From Anaerocolumna sp. MB42-C2 (lineage in GTDB: Bacteria > Bacillota > Clostridia > Lachnospirales > Lachnospiraceae), in contig NZ_CP133190.1 in the NCBI RefSeq assembly GCF_030913705.1, positions 2,681,501 to 2,745,500 on the forward strand: a stretch of 64,000 nt of DNA, read 5' to 3'. Under the pieces are notes generated by a model that did no database searches, was not told the origin of the DNA, and saw only the letters and a program-made list of their open reading frames with translations. Below are positions 8,552 through 17,731 of the stretch, in pieces (positions within the stretch are counted from its first letter, which is position 1; each line of letters begins with the position of its first letter). The translations under genes and the position numbers were made by a program.

Positions 8552-10030
8552 TTATTTTAATTCCGGCCTGGAGGGATCCACGATCTTACTCAGATCAAAT
8601 AAGTCTTTTAATCTTTCCGGAAATTGCAGCATAGCCTGTCCATCCAGGGGTCGTCTGGTCATTCTGACATAATCATCATGGACCTGAATCCATGGATCTT
8701 TATATACACCGCAGAAATAATCAAATCCAAGTTTCTTAAGATATTTGAATTTATCACTGCTATAGTGACCCAAAGTAGTTTCTATATCAATTCCAAACGG
8801 GAAAATATAGATATCCGTCGGTCCGATCAGCTCGCCGACTTCTTTCATCCACCGGTCTGTATCCTTGACCGTAAAACTGTTGGTGGCTTTAAACATATCA
8901 CGGTGTCCATAGCTGTGGGATGCAAATTCCCAGCCCCATTCTTTCATCACTTCAGCTATTTTTTTAACTGTTTCCCTATCCTGTTTATAAGTCGGTGAGG
9001 TCGGATCATTGGTTCGATACCCCATACTTCCTTCATAACCGGTCAAGGCGATAATACCTTTTGCACCTTTATAGGAGAAATCCGGATGTTCGGCAATAAA
9101 ACTTTCCACTATGGGAACCATATCATAATCCCCTACGGAAACTGTACCATCATCCAATTTCATCTCCGTGGATGGTCTGCCGTTCTCATCAATAACGATT
9201 CGTGAGGCAAATCCATCATCGCTCATATATTCATAGTAGTTCACATCATCTTGTGAAAGTACAAATGGTTTTTTATCGGGAGGAAGCATAATATTACCGG
9301 GTTTAAATTTTGTTTTGCCGTCATCTCCTTTTCCCTTTTTTGCAACATCATGTATACTTACAAGTACATAACCATCATCATACATCTGCTGCATCATAGC
9401 TTTGAATTCCGATATGGTAGTCATGTAATAATTATATCCGTTCGCTTCATAGTCCCCATCAAATGCTTTTTTGGTATCTGCAATCAGACTGTGAAAGAAA
9501 ATATGATTAATCTGGTCTACTGAGTCATAGGCTCCCAATGGCTCCAAGGTTTGTTTTGTAGCTTCATAACCTGCAATCGCATTAGTTAATTTTTCATAAT
9601 CCTTATAATTAGCACCGAAACTTTTTATTAAATCGATGGCACCGTCATAGTCATAACCTAATGCCATTCTATCTGCTTTTGTTATTAAATCAGATATCTT
9701 TTTCTCCGCTGCTTTTTTCTCTTCCTCAATTCTCTGTGCTTCCTGCTGCTCCGGAGTCAGAGTAGGCTCTGCGGTATCTTTCGTATTATCTTTATTATTA
9801 TCACCGGTTGTATTTAGACTACTTCCCGGTTTACCAGACTTATTCCCGCTGTTCTTATGAAATCCCGGAAGAACCAGGTAAGCATAACCTGCAATAACAA
9901 TACATAAAACGATAGCTTCAATAATTAATAAATTCCGAAACTTTTTATTTTTAAACCTATTCGAATTATTTGTGTTCATAATAGAACCTGTGTTTTTCGG
10001 TTTTTGTTCAAATCCGCTTTTATCAGCCAT
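8552..10030 (-). CDS. membrane-anchored polysaccharide deacetylase-like protein
   Basis: 492 residues from the ATG at 10030; AGGAG lies 8 bases before this codon, so I prefer it to the ATG at 10036. A single membrane helix (about residues 32-54) follows a basic cytoplasmic tail. After it come a Ser/Thr/Asn-rich linker, an E/K-rich coiled-coil stretch and an extracellular domain. The domain carries S-Q-D-D, H-S-Y-G-H and P-F-G-I-D segments that resemble the NodB deacetylase motifs. A role in trimming cell-wall or surface glycan outside the membrane is likely. The motifs are not the textbook T-F-D-D-G form, so activity is uncertain. It sits downstream of the crh operon in the same direction, separated from it by a terminator. 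Confidence 0.75.
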   Translation of the reverse strand: MADKSGFEQKPKNTGSIMNTNNSNRFKNKKFRNLLIIEAIVLCIVIAGYAYLVLPGFHKNSGNKSGKPGSSLNTTGDNNKDNTKDTAEPTLTPEQQEAQRIEEEKKAAEKKISDLITKADRMALGYDYDGAIDLIKSFGANYKDYEKLTNAIAGYEATKQTLEPLGAYDSVDQINHIFFHSLIADTKKAFDGDYEANGYNYYMTTISEFKAMMQQMYDDGYVLVSIHDVAKKGKGDDGKTKFKPGNIMLPPDKKPFVLSQDDVNYYEYMSDDGFASRIVIDENGRPSTEMKLDDGTVSVGDYDMVPIVESFIAEHPDFSYKGAKGIIALTGYEGSMGYRTNDPTSPTYKQDRETVKKIAEVMKEWGWEFASHSYGHRDMFKATNSFTVKDTDRWMKEVGELIGPTDIYIFPFGIDIETTLGHYSSDKFKYLKKLGFDYFCGVYKDPWIQVHDDYVRMTRRPLDGQAMLQFPERLKDLFDLSKIVDPSRPELK

Positions 10031-10036
10031 CTTCAT

Positions 10037-10351
10037 TTCTCCTATTTTTACCTCTACACTTTTGTTCCTATTTTCAATAAATTTAATATGATTTATTTCT
10101 ATGTTATTATGTCAAATATTTTACAATTGTATCCTCATACTTATAATCCGTCAAATAATACATAAAAATAAAACTATAAATTCACAAAAAAATATCTTAC
10201 AAAAATCAATAATTAATATGTACCAACTTCTATATTATAGCATATCCAATTTTTTATTTGTTTAATATTTTATTAATTTATATTTCAAATAAATTGCGAT
10301 TTTAATTCTTTTTTATTAACTTGGAAGATTTAGAGGTCAAAATTTTCGGAT
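10037..10351. other. AT-rich intergenic region
   Basis: No gene is visible between the deacetylase start and the crh terminator. It presumably holds the promoter of the deacetylase gene. Several TATAAT-like stretches exist, but none has a convincing partner. Confidence 0.4.
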
Positions 10352-10392
10352 AAAAAAATCTGCCTCATATGTCATTCCATGCGGCAGATTTT
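10352..10392 (-). terminator. terminator after crh
   Basis: AAAATCTGCC (10355-10364) pairs with GGCAGATTTT (10383-10392). On the minus strand the stem ends in a T-run, a few bases after the crh stop. It ends the rapZ-whiA-crh transcript. Confidence 0.85.
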
Positions 10393-10397
10393 AAAAG

Positions 10398-10652
10398 TTA
10401 TTTACTACTTAGATATTTTTCTATATTTTCCATTGCTACTTCTTCATCCGGACCATCAGCAGATACTACTACTTCTTCTCCTGCGGCCAATCCCAAGCTC
10501 ATCATCCCCATAATGCTCTTGGCATTCACTTTCTTTTCATCACATTCTACGTAAATATTACTTTCATATTGACTTGCAACCTGAACCAGTAAAGCAACCG
10601 GCCTTGCTTCCAATCCTGTCGGGATTTTAATTAATATTTTCTTTGTTACCAT
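10398..10652 (-). CDS. crh: Crh-like HPr paralogue with Glu in place of the catalytic His15
   Basis: 84 residues with the complete HPr fold. Position 15, the histidine phosphorylated by enzyme I in HPr (G-L-H-A-R-P), is glutamate here (G-L-E-A-R-P). Ser46, the target of HPr kinase, is kept (N-A-K-S-I-M-G-M-M-S). Bacillus Crh also lacks the histidine, having Gln15, and acts only as a Ser46-P corepressor of CcpA. So this protein cannot carry phosphate for sugar transport but can signal. It overlaps the end of whiA by 26 bases and has its own AGGAGGAAG site. hprK is about 4 kb upstream in the same cluster. Calling it crh is by function and context; a conventional HPr should be elsewhere. Confidence 0.85.
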   Translation of the reverse strand: MVTKKILIKIPTGLEARPVALLVQVASQYESNIYVECDEKKVNAKSIMGMMSLGLAAGEEVVVSADGPDEEVAMENIEKYLSSK

Positions 10653-11613
10653 AATTTACTTCCTCCTTCTGTTCCCTTAAGTTATCAGCTAAAATACTTA
10701 GTTTGCGCAACCTATGGTTTACGCCGGACTTACCGATCGGCGGACTAAGCAGCGCTCCTAATTCTTTTAATGAGCTTTCCGGATATTCAATCCGCAGAGT
10801 TGCAATTTCATAAAGCCCCTCTGTTAATTCACTGAAACCTATTTGATCTTTAATATATAGGATATCATCTATCTGTTTCGTTGCTGCCATAACTGTTTTA
10901 TTAATATTTGCAGCTTCACAGTTTACCTGTCTGTTAATGGAATTTCTCATTTCTTTTAAAATCCGCACATTTTCCAGATTCATAAGGGCTACATGAGCTT
11001 CCATTATATTTAACAAATCTACGATTTGTGATCCTTCTTTTACATATACAACGAAGTATTTTTTACGGGTAACAATCTTTGCATCAATATCAAAGCTATT
11101 GATAATCTCTTGTATTTGTTTTGCCTTTGGTTCATTGGAGGCAACAATCTCAAAATGATATGTTTTTTCAGGATCACTCATAGACCCCGCAGCCAGAAAA
11201 GCGCCCCTTATAAAAGCTCTTTTACAGCAAACATTTTGAATTACCAAGTTATCCTTTATTGAAAGATTTTCACCTATTTCCTTATATTCATCTATTAATT
11301 TCGTTGCCTGTAGTATTTTTATTACAATATCATTATCCAATATTATTAAACTATACATAATACTGTTTTTCAAATTCGCATTTCGTCTAATTGAAATTTC
11401 TGTATTTATATTAAATGTTTTTTTGATTAAAGTAAAGTACTTTCTTGCAACGGTTATATTTTCCGTATGAATTTTTAAAATATACCGGTCATTCTCTGTA
11501 ATAATGATACGACCGCATAAGCTGATTAATGCTGATAGTTCTGCAATCTGACAATGTCTGGCTGGGTTGATCTGTTTTGATAATTCATCCTTAACATCTT
11601 TGGAAAATGACAT
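10627..11613 (-). CDS. whiA: DNA-binding protein WhiA
   Basis: 328 residues, the usual WhiA length. It has two LAGLIDADG-like N-terminal parts lacking nuclease residues and a C-terminal helix-turn-helix domain (S-L-K-E-L-G-A-L-L, then K-S-G-V-N-H-R-L-R-K-L). WhiA affects cell division and chromosome segregation in Firmicutes and is a sporulation regulator in actinomycetes. It lies 28 bases after rapZ and overlaps crh, as in the Bacillus yvcJ-yvcK-yvcL-crh order, but the YvcK gene is missing here. Confidence 0.95.
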   Translation of the reverse strand: MSFSKDVKDELSKQINPARHCQIAELSALISLCGRIIITENDRYILKIHTENITVARKYFTLIKKTFNINTEISIRRNANLKNSIMYSLIILDNDIVIKILQATKLIDEYKEIGENLSIKDNLVIQNVCCKRAFIRGAFLAAGSMSDPEKTYHFEIVASNEPKAKQIQEIINSFDIDAKIVTRKKYFVVYVKEGSQIVDLLNIMEAHVALMNLENVRILKEMRNSINRQVNCEAANINKTVMAATKQIDDILYIKDQIGFSELTEGLYEIATLRIEYPESSLKELGALLSPPIGKSGVNHRLRKLSILADNLREQKEEVNYGNKENIN

Positions 11614-11641
11614 CGTTATTCACCTCACTGGAAAATGTGGT

Positions 11642-12511
11642 TTATAACCTTTTTGCATCCTTTTCAATGTCTCTATGTTCCACTTTTAATCCGTATTCTA
11701 ATTTCTCAAGTCTTATCGTCAATTCATTGGCAAGGGTAACGGAACGGTGTTTGCCTCCGGTACAGCCAATACTGATAACCAGCTGATTTTTCCCCTCAAG
11801 AATGTAATTCGGTATTAAGAAAGTTATCATATCTTCCAATTTGTCCAAGAAAACTCCGGCCATATCAGAACTCATTACATAATCTCTCACCGGCTTATCA
11901 TTACCGGTCTTGGTTTTCAGTAACGGATCATAGAAAGGATTTGGTAAAAATCTTACATCAAAAACCAAATCCGAATCCATTGGTATTCCATATTTAAATC
12001 CAAAGGATAAGATGGTTATAAAAAAGTTATTATATTTTTCGTTTTTAATATAGATTTTATCAATCTCTGATTTTAATTCACGTATGAGCAACTGACTGGT
12101 ATCAATAATCACATCTGCTCTTTTTTTAATAAATTCCAATTTATCCCGTTCATCCTCAATGCCTTGCTCTACTCGGCCTGATCCGGATAATGGGTGGATT
12201 CTCCTGGTTTCTTTATACCGTTTGACCAGAACTTCCGTTTTCGCATCCAGGAATAAGATCTCATAATGACATCCATCCTTTTTCATTTGTTCCAATACTT
12301 CGTCTAATTCTTCCAATGCCTGTCCGCTTCGGATATCAACTCCTAATGCTACTTTATCAAATTTTTCAGTACCATTTATAGTGAGTTGGACAAACTTATA
12401 AATAAGTTGGATAGGAAGATTGTCAACACAGAAATATCCGGCATCCTCCAGCATTTTTAATGCTGAACTTTTACCTGCACCGGACATTCCTGTTACAATA
12501 ACCATCCTCAT
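11642..12511 (-). CDS. rapZ: RNase adapter / nucleotide-binding protein RapZ (YvcJ)
   Basis: 289 residues. The N-terminal P-loop reads G-M-S-G-A-G-K-S-S, followed by the family motif D-N-L-P. The C-terminal half has the conserved G-C-T-G-G-K-H-R-S-V segment. In enteric bacteria RapZ controls glucosamine-6-phosphate synthesis through small RNAs; in Firmicutes YvcJ is a GTPase/ATPase linked to competence and envelope metabolism. The order murB-rapZ-whiA-crh with gaps of 17 and 28 bases indicates one operon. Confidence 0.95.
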   Translation of the reverse strand: MRMVIVTGMSGAGKSSALKMLEDAGYFCVDNLPIQLIYKFVQLTINGTEKFDKVALGVDIRSGQALEELDEVLEQMKKDGCHYEILFLDAKTEVLVKRYKETRRIHPLSGSGRVEQGIEDERDKLEFIKKRADVIIDTSQLLIRELKSEIDKIYIKNEKYNNFFITILSFGFKYGIPMDSDLVFDVRFLPNPFYDPLLKTKTGNDKPVRDYVMSSDMAGVFLDKLEDMITFLIPNYILEGKNQLVISIGCTGGKHRSVTLANELTIRLEKLEYGLKVEHRDIEKDAKRL

Positions 12512-12528
12512 AACAACCTCTCAATCCG

Positions 12529-13446
12529 CTAGAATTCACCTAAAAGTTTCACTTCCGGTTCTAACACTACTCCAAATTTATTATTAACGATTTCTATTAC
12601 ATCAGAAATTAAAGTTTTAACCTCACCGGCTGTTGCTCCGCCTGTATTAATGACAAAACCGCAATGTTTCTCCGAAACCTGTGCATTACCAACCTGATAT
12701 CCTCTTAACCCGGAATCCATAATAAGCTTTCCGGCGTAGTATCCCTCCGGTCTTTTGAACGTACTCCCGGCACTGGGGTATTCAAGGGGTTGTTTCTCAC
12801 GCCTTCTTGCATTAAGTTCCTTTATTTTGCTTAAAATATCTTCTTTAATACCCGGTTTAAAGCCAAACAAAGCTTCAAGTACAATATAATGGTTTTCCTG
12901 GATAATGGTAGTGCGATACCCCATCTTCAGTTCTTCTTTATTAAGTCTTAGGATATTGCCGTCCTTATCTAATAGAACAGCTTCTAATATAGTTTGTTTC
13001 ATGTCGCCATCATAGGCACCGGCATTCATAGTTACCGCACCGCCGAGTGTTCCGGGAATCCCTGCCGCAAATTCAAAACCGGTCAGACTGTGCTCGGCAA
13101 TTTCATTTGCTAGTTTAGATAATAAAACGCCGGCTTCAGCCCTTACCGTATATTTCTCTTCATCAATAAAAACTTTACCGAAAGACTTCCCTAGCTTTAT
13201 TACGGTTCCCCGGTATCCCTTATCGCTGACTAAAAGGTTACTGCCATTACCCATAATATAATAAGGCATGTTTTCTGTCATACATAACTTTACCGCAGCC
13301 GCCACTTCCTGGGCACTTTCCGGTAAAACAAGAAACCGTGCAGGGCCGCCGATTAAAAAGGTAGTATGCCTGGCCAGAGGTTCTTCTATCATAATCTGTC
13401 TGTCGTCTAATATCATTCGTAATTTTTGATAAAATGCCTCATTCAT
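12529..13446 (-). CDS. murB: UDP-N-acetylenolpyruvoylglucosamine reductase
   Basis: 305 residues from ATG 13446, preceded by GGGAG; a weaker ATG lies four codons upstream at 13458. The protein reduces UDP-GlcNAc-enolpyruvate to UDP-MurNAc with NADPH and FAD in peptidoglycan synthesis. The FAD-binding G-N-G-S-N-L-L and the G-I-P-G-T-L-G-G segment are present. The catalytic S-A-G-S-T-F-K-R-P serine and a C-terminal glutamate (L-E-P-E-V-K-L) are also visible. The short form fits type IIb MurB of Gram-positives. Confidence 0.95.
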   Translation of the reverse strand: MNEAFYQKLRMILDDRQIMIEEPLARHTTFLIGGPARFLVLPESAQEVAAAVKLCMTENMPYYIMGNGSNLLVSDKGYRGTVIKLGKSFGKVFIDEEKYTVRAEAGVLLSKLANEIAEHSLTGFEFAAGIPGTLGGAVTMNAGAYDGDMKQTILEAVLLDKDGNILRLNKEELKMGYRTTIIQENHYIVLEALFGFKPGIKEDILSKIKELNARRREKQPLEYPSAGSTFKRPEGYYAGKLIMDSGLRGYQVGNAQVSEKHCGFVINTGGATAGEVKTLISDVIEIVNNKFGVVLEPEVKLLGEF

Positions 13447-13554
13447 ATCTACTCCCATTACACCGCTAATTTGCGGTACTGCCTTTAATTAATCCTTATT
13501 TCTTACTGCTATATGCTATTTAGTATATGCTTTTACTTCCGTTTTATATGTTAC

Positions 13555-14496
13555 TTATTTACCGATTATTAATTTGGCACTGCCGTAAATTCCGGCATCA
13601 TTTCCTAATTCGGCAAGCTTAAAATCTTTGTTTTTTAATGCAAATAAAACATTATTTTCATAAAAATTCTTAGTTATATCCGTTAATATGGTTCCGGCTT
13701 TCGATACCCCTCCGCCGATAACAAATGCCTGGGGATCCACAACATGGGCAATATGGGATAAAGCCAGCGCCAAATACCTGCATAATTCTTCTACCAGTTC
13801 ATTCGCCAGTTTATCTCCCTCTTTGGCATTATCAAAAATAGCTTTTGCGGATAGATGCTGTACCTCTCTGAGTTTAGAGGGTTCTTTGGATTTATCCAGG
13901 AGTCTTTTGGCTTCTTTCACAATACCGGTAGCAGATGCAAATTGTTCCAGACATCCCGGTCTTCCGCAATTACACTTATCCTCCTCAGCCGGATTAACCG
14001 TTAAATGGCCGATTTCACCGGCTGCCCCGTTACTTCCGGTTAAGATTTCACCGTTTAAAATAACGCCTCCGCCGACACCGGTACCTAAGGTTACCATAAT
14101 TAAATTTTTATAACCCCGGCCGCCGCCTTGCCACATTTCGCCTAATGCAGCTACATTGGCATCATTTCCGACTCTGGTTTTAAAACCGGTCAGCTTTTCT
14201 GTTTCTTTTGCAACATTAAAGACACCCCAGCCTAAATTAACACAATTAATTACGGTGCCATCCTCTGTTACCGGTCCGGGTACTCCGATTCCGATACCAA
14301 TAATATTTTCTCTTACAAGATTGTCATCAGCTATTTTTTTATTCACTGAAGCTGCAACATCTTCTAAGATATGGCTTCCGCTGTCTTCTCTTCTTGTGGG
14401 AATCTCCCATTTATCCAGCAGGTTGCCGTTTTCCGTAAATAACCCTAATTTAACTGAAGTCCCACCAATATCGATGCCAAAACATATTCTATCCAT
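13555..14496 (-). CDS. glk: ROK-family glucokinase
   Basis: 313 residues. The N-terminal phosphate-binding motif D-I-G-G-T-S-V-K is present, with the ROK zinc-binding C-N-C-G-R-P-G-C-L-E and the sugar-binding E-I-G-H. It phosphorylates glucose with ATP in the cytoplasm. Placement beside hprK and crh links glucose phosphorylation and catabolite control. The gene has short flanking gaps and reads in the same direction as its neighbours. Confidence 0.92.
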   Translation of the reverse strand: MDRICFGIDIGGTSVKLGLFTENGNLLDKWEIPTRREDSGSHILEDVAASVNKKIADDNLVRENIIGIGIGVPGPVTEDGTVINCVNLGWGVFNVAKETEKLTGFKTRVGNDANVAALGEMWQGGGRGYKNLIMVTLGTGVGGGVILNGEILTGSNGAAGEIGHLTVNPAEEDKCNCGRPGCLEQFASATGIVKEAKRLLDKSKEPSKLREVQHLSAKAIFDNAKEGDKLANELVEELCRYLALALSHIAHVVDPQAFVIGGGVSKAGTILTDITKNFYENNVLFALKNKDFKLAELGNDAGIYGSAKLIIGK

Positions 14497-14597
14497 TTTT
14501 CTTGTCCTCTTTTATCTTTTATTTGTAATGTGGCTTTTCAACTATTGCAGTTCTTATGAACAACGTATTTTTGAAACACATTTATATTTCTTATTAT

Positions 14598-15539
14598 TTA
14601 CTCTTCCTCTTGTTTTGCTTTTTTCATTAAATTATTGGTAACCCGGTTATATAATTCCTGTGCGGCATTATATCCCATCTTCTTCTGTCTGTAATTAACT
14701 GCGGCTGATTCACAGATAATAGCCAGATTTCGGCCCGGTCTTATGGGAATCGAGTGACAAACAACCTTATTGCCGAGGAATTCGGTATATTGCTCTTCTA
14801 AACCTAAGCGGTCATACTCCTGATCCTTATTCCATTCTTCCAGTTTAATAACCAAATCAATGGATTGGGTATTCTTAACGCTCTCAACACCAAACAGTGT
14901 TTTAACATCAATAATACCAATACCTCTAAGTTCGATAAAATGTCTGGTAATATCCGGTGCAGTTCCGATTAAGGTATCATCACTGACTTTTTTTATTTCA
15001 ACCACATCATCCGTTACCAAACGATGTCCTCTCTTAATTAACTCCAGGGCTGCTTCACTCTTACCGATTCCGCTTTCACCCATAATTAAGATACCCTCGC
15101 CATAAACATCAACTAAAACTCCATGTATTGATATTCTGGGAGCTAATTCCACATTGAGCCAGCGGATAACTTCTGCCATAAAGGAAGAGGTGGTTTTACC
15201 AGTCCGTAGTATGGGAACTCCCTTTTCCGTAGCCATCTGTATCAATTCCGGTGTTACTTCAATATTCCTGCAGAATACGATGCAGGGTACTTTGTAGTCC
15301 ATAAGCCTTGACATAATCCCATGCCCATGGTCCTTTTCCATCTTCTGCATATATGCATATTCCACATGTCCGATAACCTGTACACGTTCGGAATCAAAGT
15401 AGTCAAAAAACCCCGCCAGCTGCAGAGCCGGACGATTAACATCCGGCTGGCATAATTTAATATGCCTTATATCTATATCCGGTGTAACATTTTCAAGATT
15501 CATTTTTTCAATTAGTTTTGATAATTGTACCGTATACAT
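14598..15539 (-). CDS. hprK: HPr(Ser) kinase/phosphorylase
   Basis: 313 residues. It has the DRTGG-like N-terminal domain, a P-loop G-E-S-G-I-G-K-S-E and the HprK signature E-L-R-G-I-G-I-I-D-V. The enzyme phosphorylates Ser46 of HPr and Crh in response to fructose 1,6-bisphosphate and reverses this at high phosphate. Its substrate Crh is encoded in the same cluster, and pfkA, which makes the activator, is about 11 kb away on the same strand. Confidence 0.96.
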   Translation of the reverse strand: MYTVQLSKLIEKMNLENVTPDIDIRHIKLCQPDVNRPALQLAGFFDYFDSERVQVIGHVEYAYMQKMEKDHGHGIMSRLMDYKVPCIVFCRNIEVTPELIQMATEKGVPILRTGKTTSSFMAEVIRWLNVELAPRISIHGVLVDVYGEGILIMGESGIGKSEAALELIKRGHRLVTDDVVEIKKVSDDTLIGTAPDITRHFIELRGIGIIDVKTLFGVESVKNTQSIDLVIKLEEWNKDQEYDRLGLEEQYTEFLGNKVVCHSIPIRPGRNLAIICESAAVNYRQKKMGYNAAQELYNRVTNNLMKKAKQEEE

Positions 15540-15714
15540 AATTACGTCCTTTCTCCATCACACCAATTTTGTATATAAAAACACTCTTTCGGGTATTTAT
15601 TTCCAAAATATATTCTTAACCTAGACATATTCTAACACAGACCTTACTATGCTGTAAATAACTTTATCTTTTTAAAAATAAAACATGGATATTATGTTTT
15701 TACAGGTTTTACAC

Positions 15715-17583
15715 TTAACTGCTCTGGTGAAAAAAATCATAAACCTGCTTAGCAGACCTGCTATTCATTGTTTCGACTGCAGCCAGCTCGTCTATGGTGG
15801 CTGCTTTAATAGCTTCCAAGGACTGATAATGCTTCATAAGTGCTCTTCTTCTGGCTGTTCCGACTCCTTCAATATCATCCAGTATAGAATGAACCTGTGT
15901 CTTACCCCGAAGCTGCCTGTGATATTCAATTGCAAACCGGTGTGTTTCATCCTGAATCCTTGTTATAAGTTTAAACGCTTCACTGCTATGATCTAACGGT
16001 ATCTCTTCATTATTAAAAAGCAGTCCTCTTGTCCTGTGATTATCATCCTTAACCATACCACATACCGGTATATTCATCTTTAACTCGTTTAATACCTTTT
16101 CTGCAATATTTACCTGGCCTTTACCACCGTCCATCATAATCAGGTCCGGATACCGGTTAAAACTTCCGTATTCCGAACCCATATTCTTATCTTTTAATTC
16201 CTGCTCTTCTTTTAATCCATGGGTTAATCTCCTGGTAAGTACTTCCTGCATGGATGCATAATCATCCGGGCCTTTCACCCCTTTAATTTTAAATTTACGG
16301 TAATCATTCCGTTTGGGTTTGCCGTTTTCATATACCACCATGGAACCTACCGATTCAAAACCGCTGATATTGGAGATATCGAAAGCTTCGATACGGCAAA
16401 GTCCGGGAATATCTAACATTTCACCAATCTGGCTAAGGGCTCCCACTGTTTTGGCTTCTTCCCGTTTAATCTTTTCCGAGTCCTGCTGCAGAACCATGGA
16501 GGCATTTTTCCTTGCTAATTCAACAAGTCTTTCCTTTTCCCCTTTTACAGGTACTTTAATATATACTTTCTGTCCTCGCTTGGAGGTCAGCCATTCTTCA
16601 ATAATCTCCTGATCCTCTAAAGCTTCACTTAATATAAGTTCCCTGGGTATGAAAGGTGTACCAGCATAAAACTGCTTCACAAAACTTGTCATAACACTGC
16701 TTTTTGTCTCATGCTCCACACCGGTTAAGTAAAAATGATCCCTGCCGATTAATTTACCGTTCCGGATAAAAAATACCTGCACCACAGCTTCATCTCCTGC
16801 AGTAGCGCTGGCAAGTATATCCCTGTCCAGAGACTCGTCGCTGGTTATTTTCTGTTTTTCCGAAACCTGTTTCACACTATTTAATAAATCTCTGTACTCT
16901 GCTGCCGTTTCATATTCCATATTTATGGCTGCATCATTCATTTTCTGCTCCAACTGTTTTGTAATTACAGAAAAATTACCGTTAAGGAACTCCAGAACCT
17001 GATTTACGGATTCTCTGTAATCCTCCTGAGAGATATACCCCTGGCAGGGTGCCTTACATTGCTTTATATGATAATACAGGCATGGCCTTTCTTTGCCGAT
17101 ATCTTTTGGCAGGTTACGGTTACAACTCCTTGTAAAATAAAGCTTTCGAATTAACTCGATTGTATCTTTTACTGATTTTGCACTGGTATAAGGTCCGAAA
17201 TACTTTGCTTTATCTTTGCCCCTTTCCCTGGCAAATAATATCCTTGGGTATGCCTCCTGTACCGTTACCTTAATATAAGGATAATTTTTATCATCCTTAA
17301 GCATGGTATTGTATTTTGGCCGATGCTCTTTAATTAAATTACTTTCCAAAACCAAAGCTTCCAGTTCGGAATCCGTAATAATATATTCAAAATACTGTAT
17401 TCTGGCAACCATCTGCTGGATCTTAGGAGTCAAATTCCGGCTGTTCTGAAAATACTGTCTGACCCGGTTCTTTAAACTGATTGCCTTACCGACATATATT
17501 ATCGTATCAAACTTATCGTGCATAATATAAACCCCGGGTTTGGCAGGAAGTTTCTTTAATTCTTCTTCTATGTCAAAAAACAT
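15715..17583 (-). CDS. uvrC: excinuclease ABC subunit C
   Basis: 622 residues from ATG 17583, which follows AAAGGAGATGCC. An ATG at 17625 has no good ribosome site. The order is a GIY-YIG nuclease domain (P-G-V-Y-I-M, then I-Y-V-G-K), a cysteine cluster, a UVR helical region, the RNase-H-like C-terminal nuclease (D-G-G-K-G-Q) and a helix-hairpin-helix end (I-E-G-V-G-T-A-R-R). It makes both incisions in nucleotide excision repair. Confidence 0.96.
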   Translation of the reverse strand: MFFDIEEELKKLPAKPGVYIMHDKFDTIIYVGKAISLKNRVRQYFQNSRNLTPKIQQMVARIQYFEYIITDSELEALVLESNLIKEHRPKYNTMLKDDKNYPYIKVTVQEAYPRILFARERGKDKAKYFGPYTSAKSVKDTIELIRKLYFTRSCNRNLPKDIGKERPCLYYHIKQCKAPCQGYISQEDYRESVNQVLEFLNGNFSVITKQLEQKMNDAAINMEYETAAEYRDLLNSVKQVSEKQKITSDESLDRDILASATAGDEAVVQVFFIRNGKLIGRDHFYLTGVEHETKSSVMTSFVKQFYAGTPFIPRELILSEALEDQEIIEEWLTSKRGQKVYIKVPVKGEKERLVELARKNASMVLQQDSEKIKREEAKTVGALSQIGEMLDIPGLCRIEAFDISNISGFESVGSMVVYENGKPKRNDYRKFKIKGVKGPDDYASMQEVLTRRLTHGLKEEQELKDKNMGSEYGSFNRYPDLIMMDGGKGQVNIAEKVLNELKMNIPVCGMVKDDNHRTRGLLFNNEEIPLDHSSEAFKLITRIQDETHRFAIEYHRQLRGKTQVHSILDDIEGVGTARRRALMKHYQSLEAIKAATIDELAAVETMNSRSAKQVYDFFHQSS

Positions 17584-17634
17584 GGCATCTCCTTTATAAT
17601 TATAATAAGTAATAAATTGCCTCATCTCCAGAAT

Positions 17635-17672
17635 GTGGGTTTACATTTCATATAATTGAAATATAAACCCAC
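17635..17672 (-). other. hairpin between ftsH and uvrC
   Basis: GTGGGTTTA (17635-17643) pairs with TAAACCCAC (17664-17672), with a second small stem inside. No U-run follows on either strand, so it is either a weak terminator or a processing site after ftsH. Confidence 0.45.
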
Positions 17673-17731
17673 ACCATCTGCTACCTATAAAGTTTCATAA
17701 TAACTACTTGTTTCCTCACTCAATATAAATG

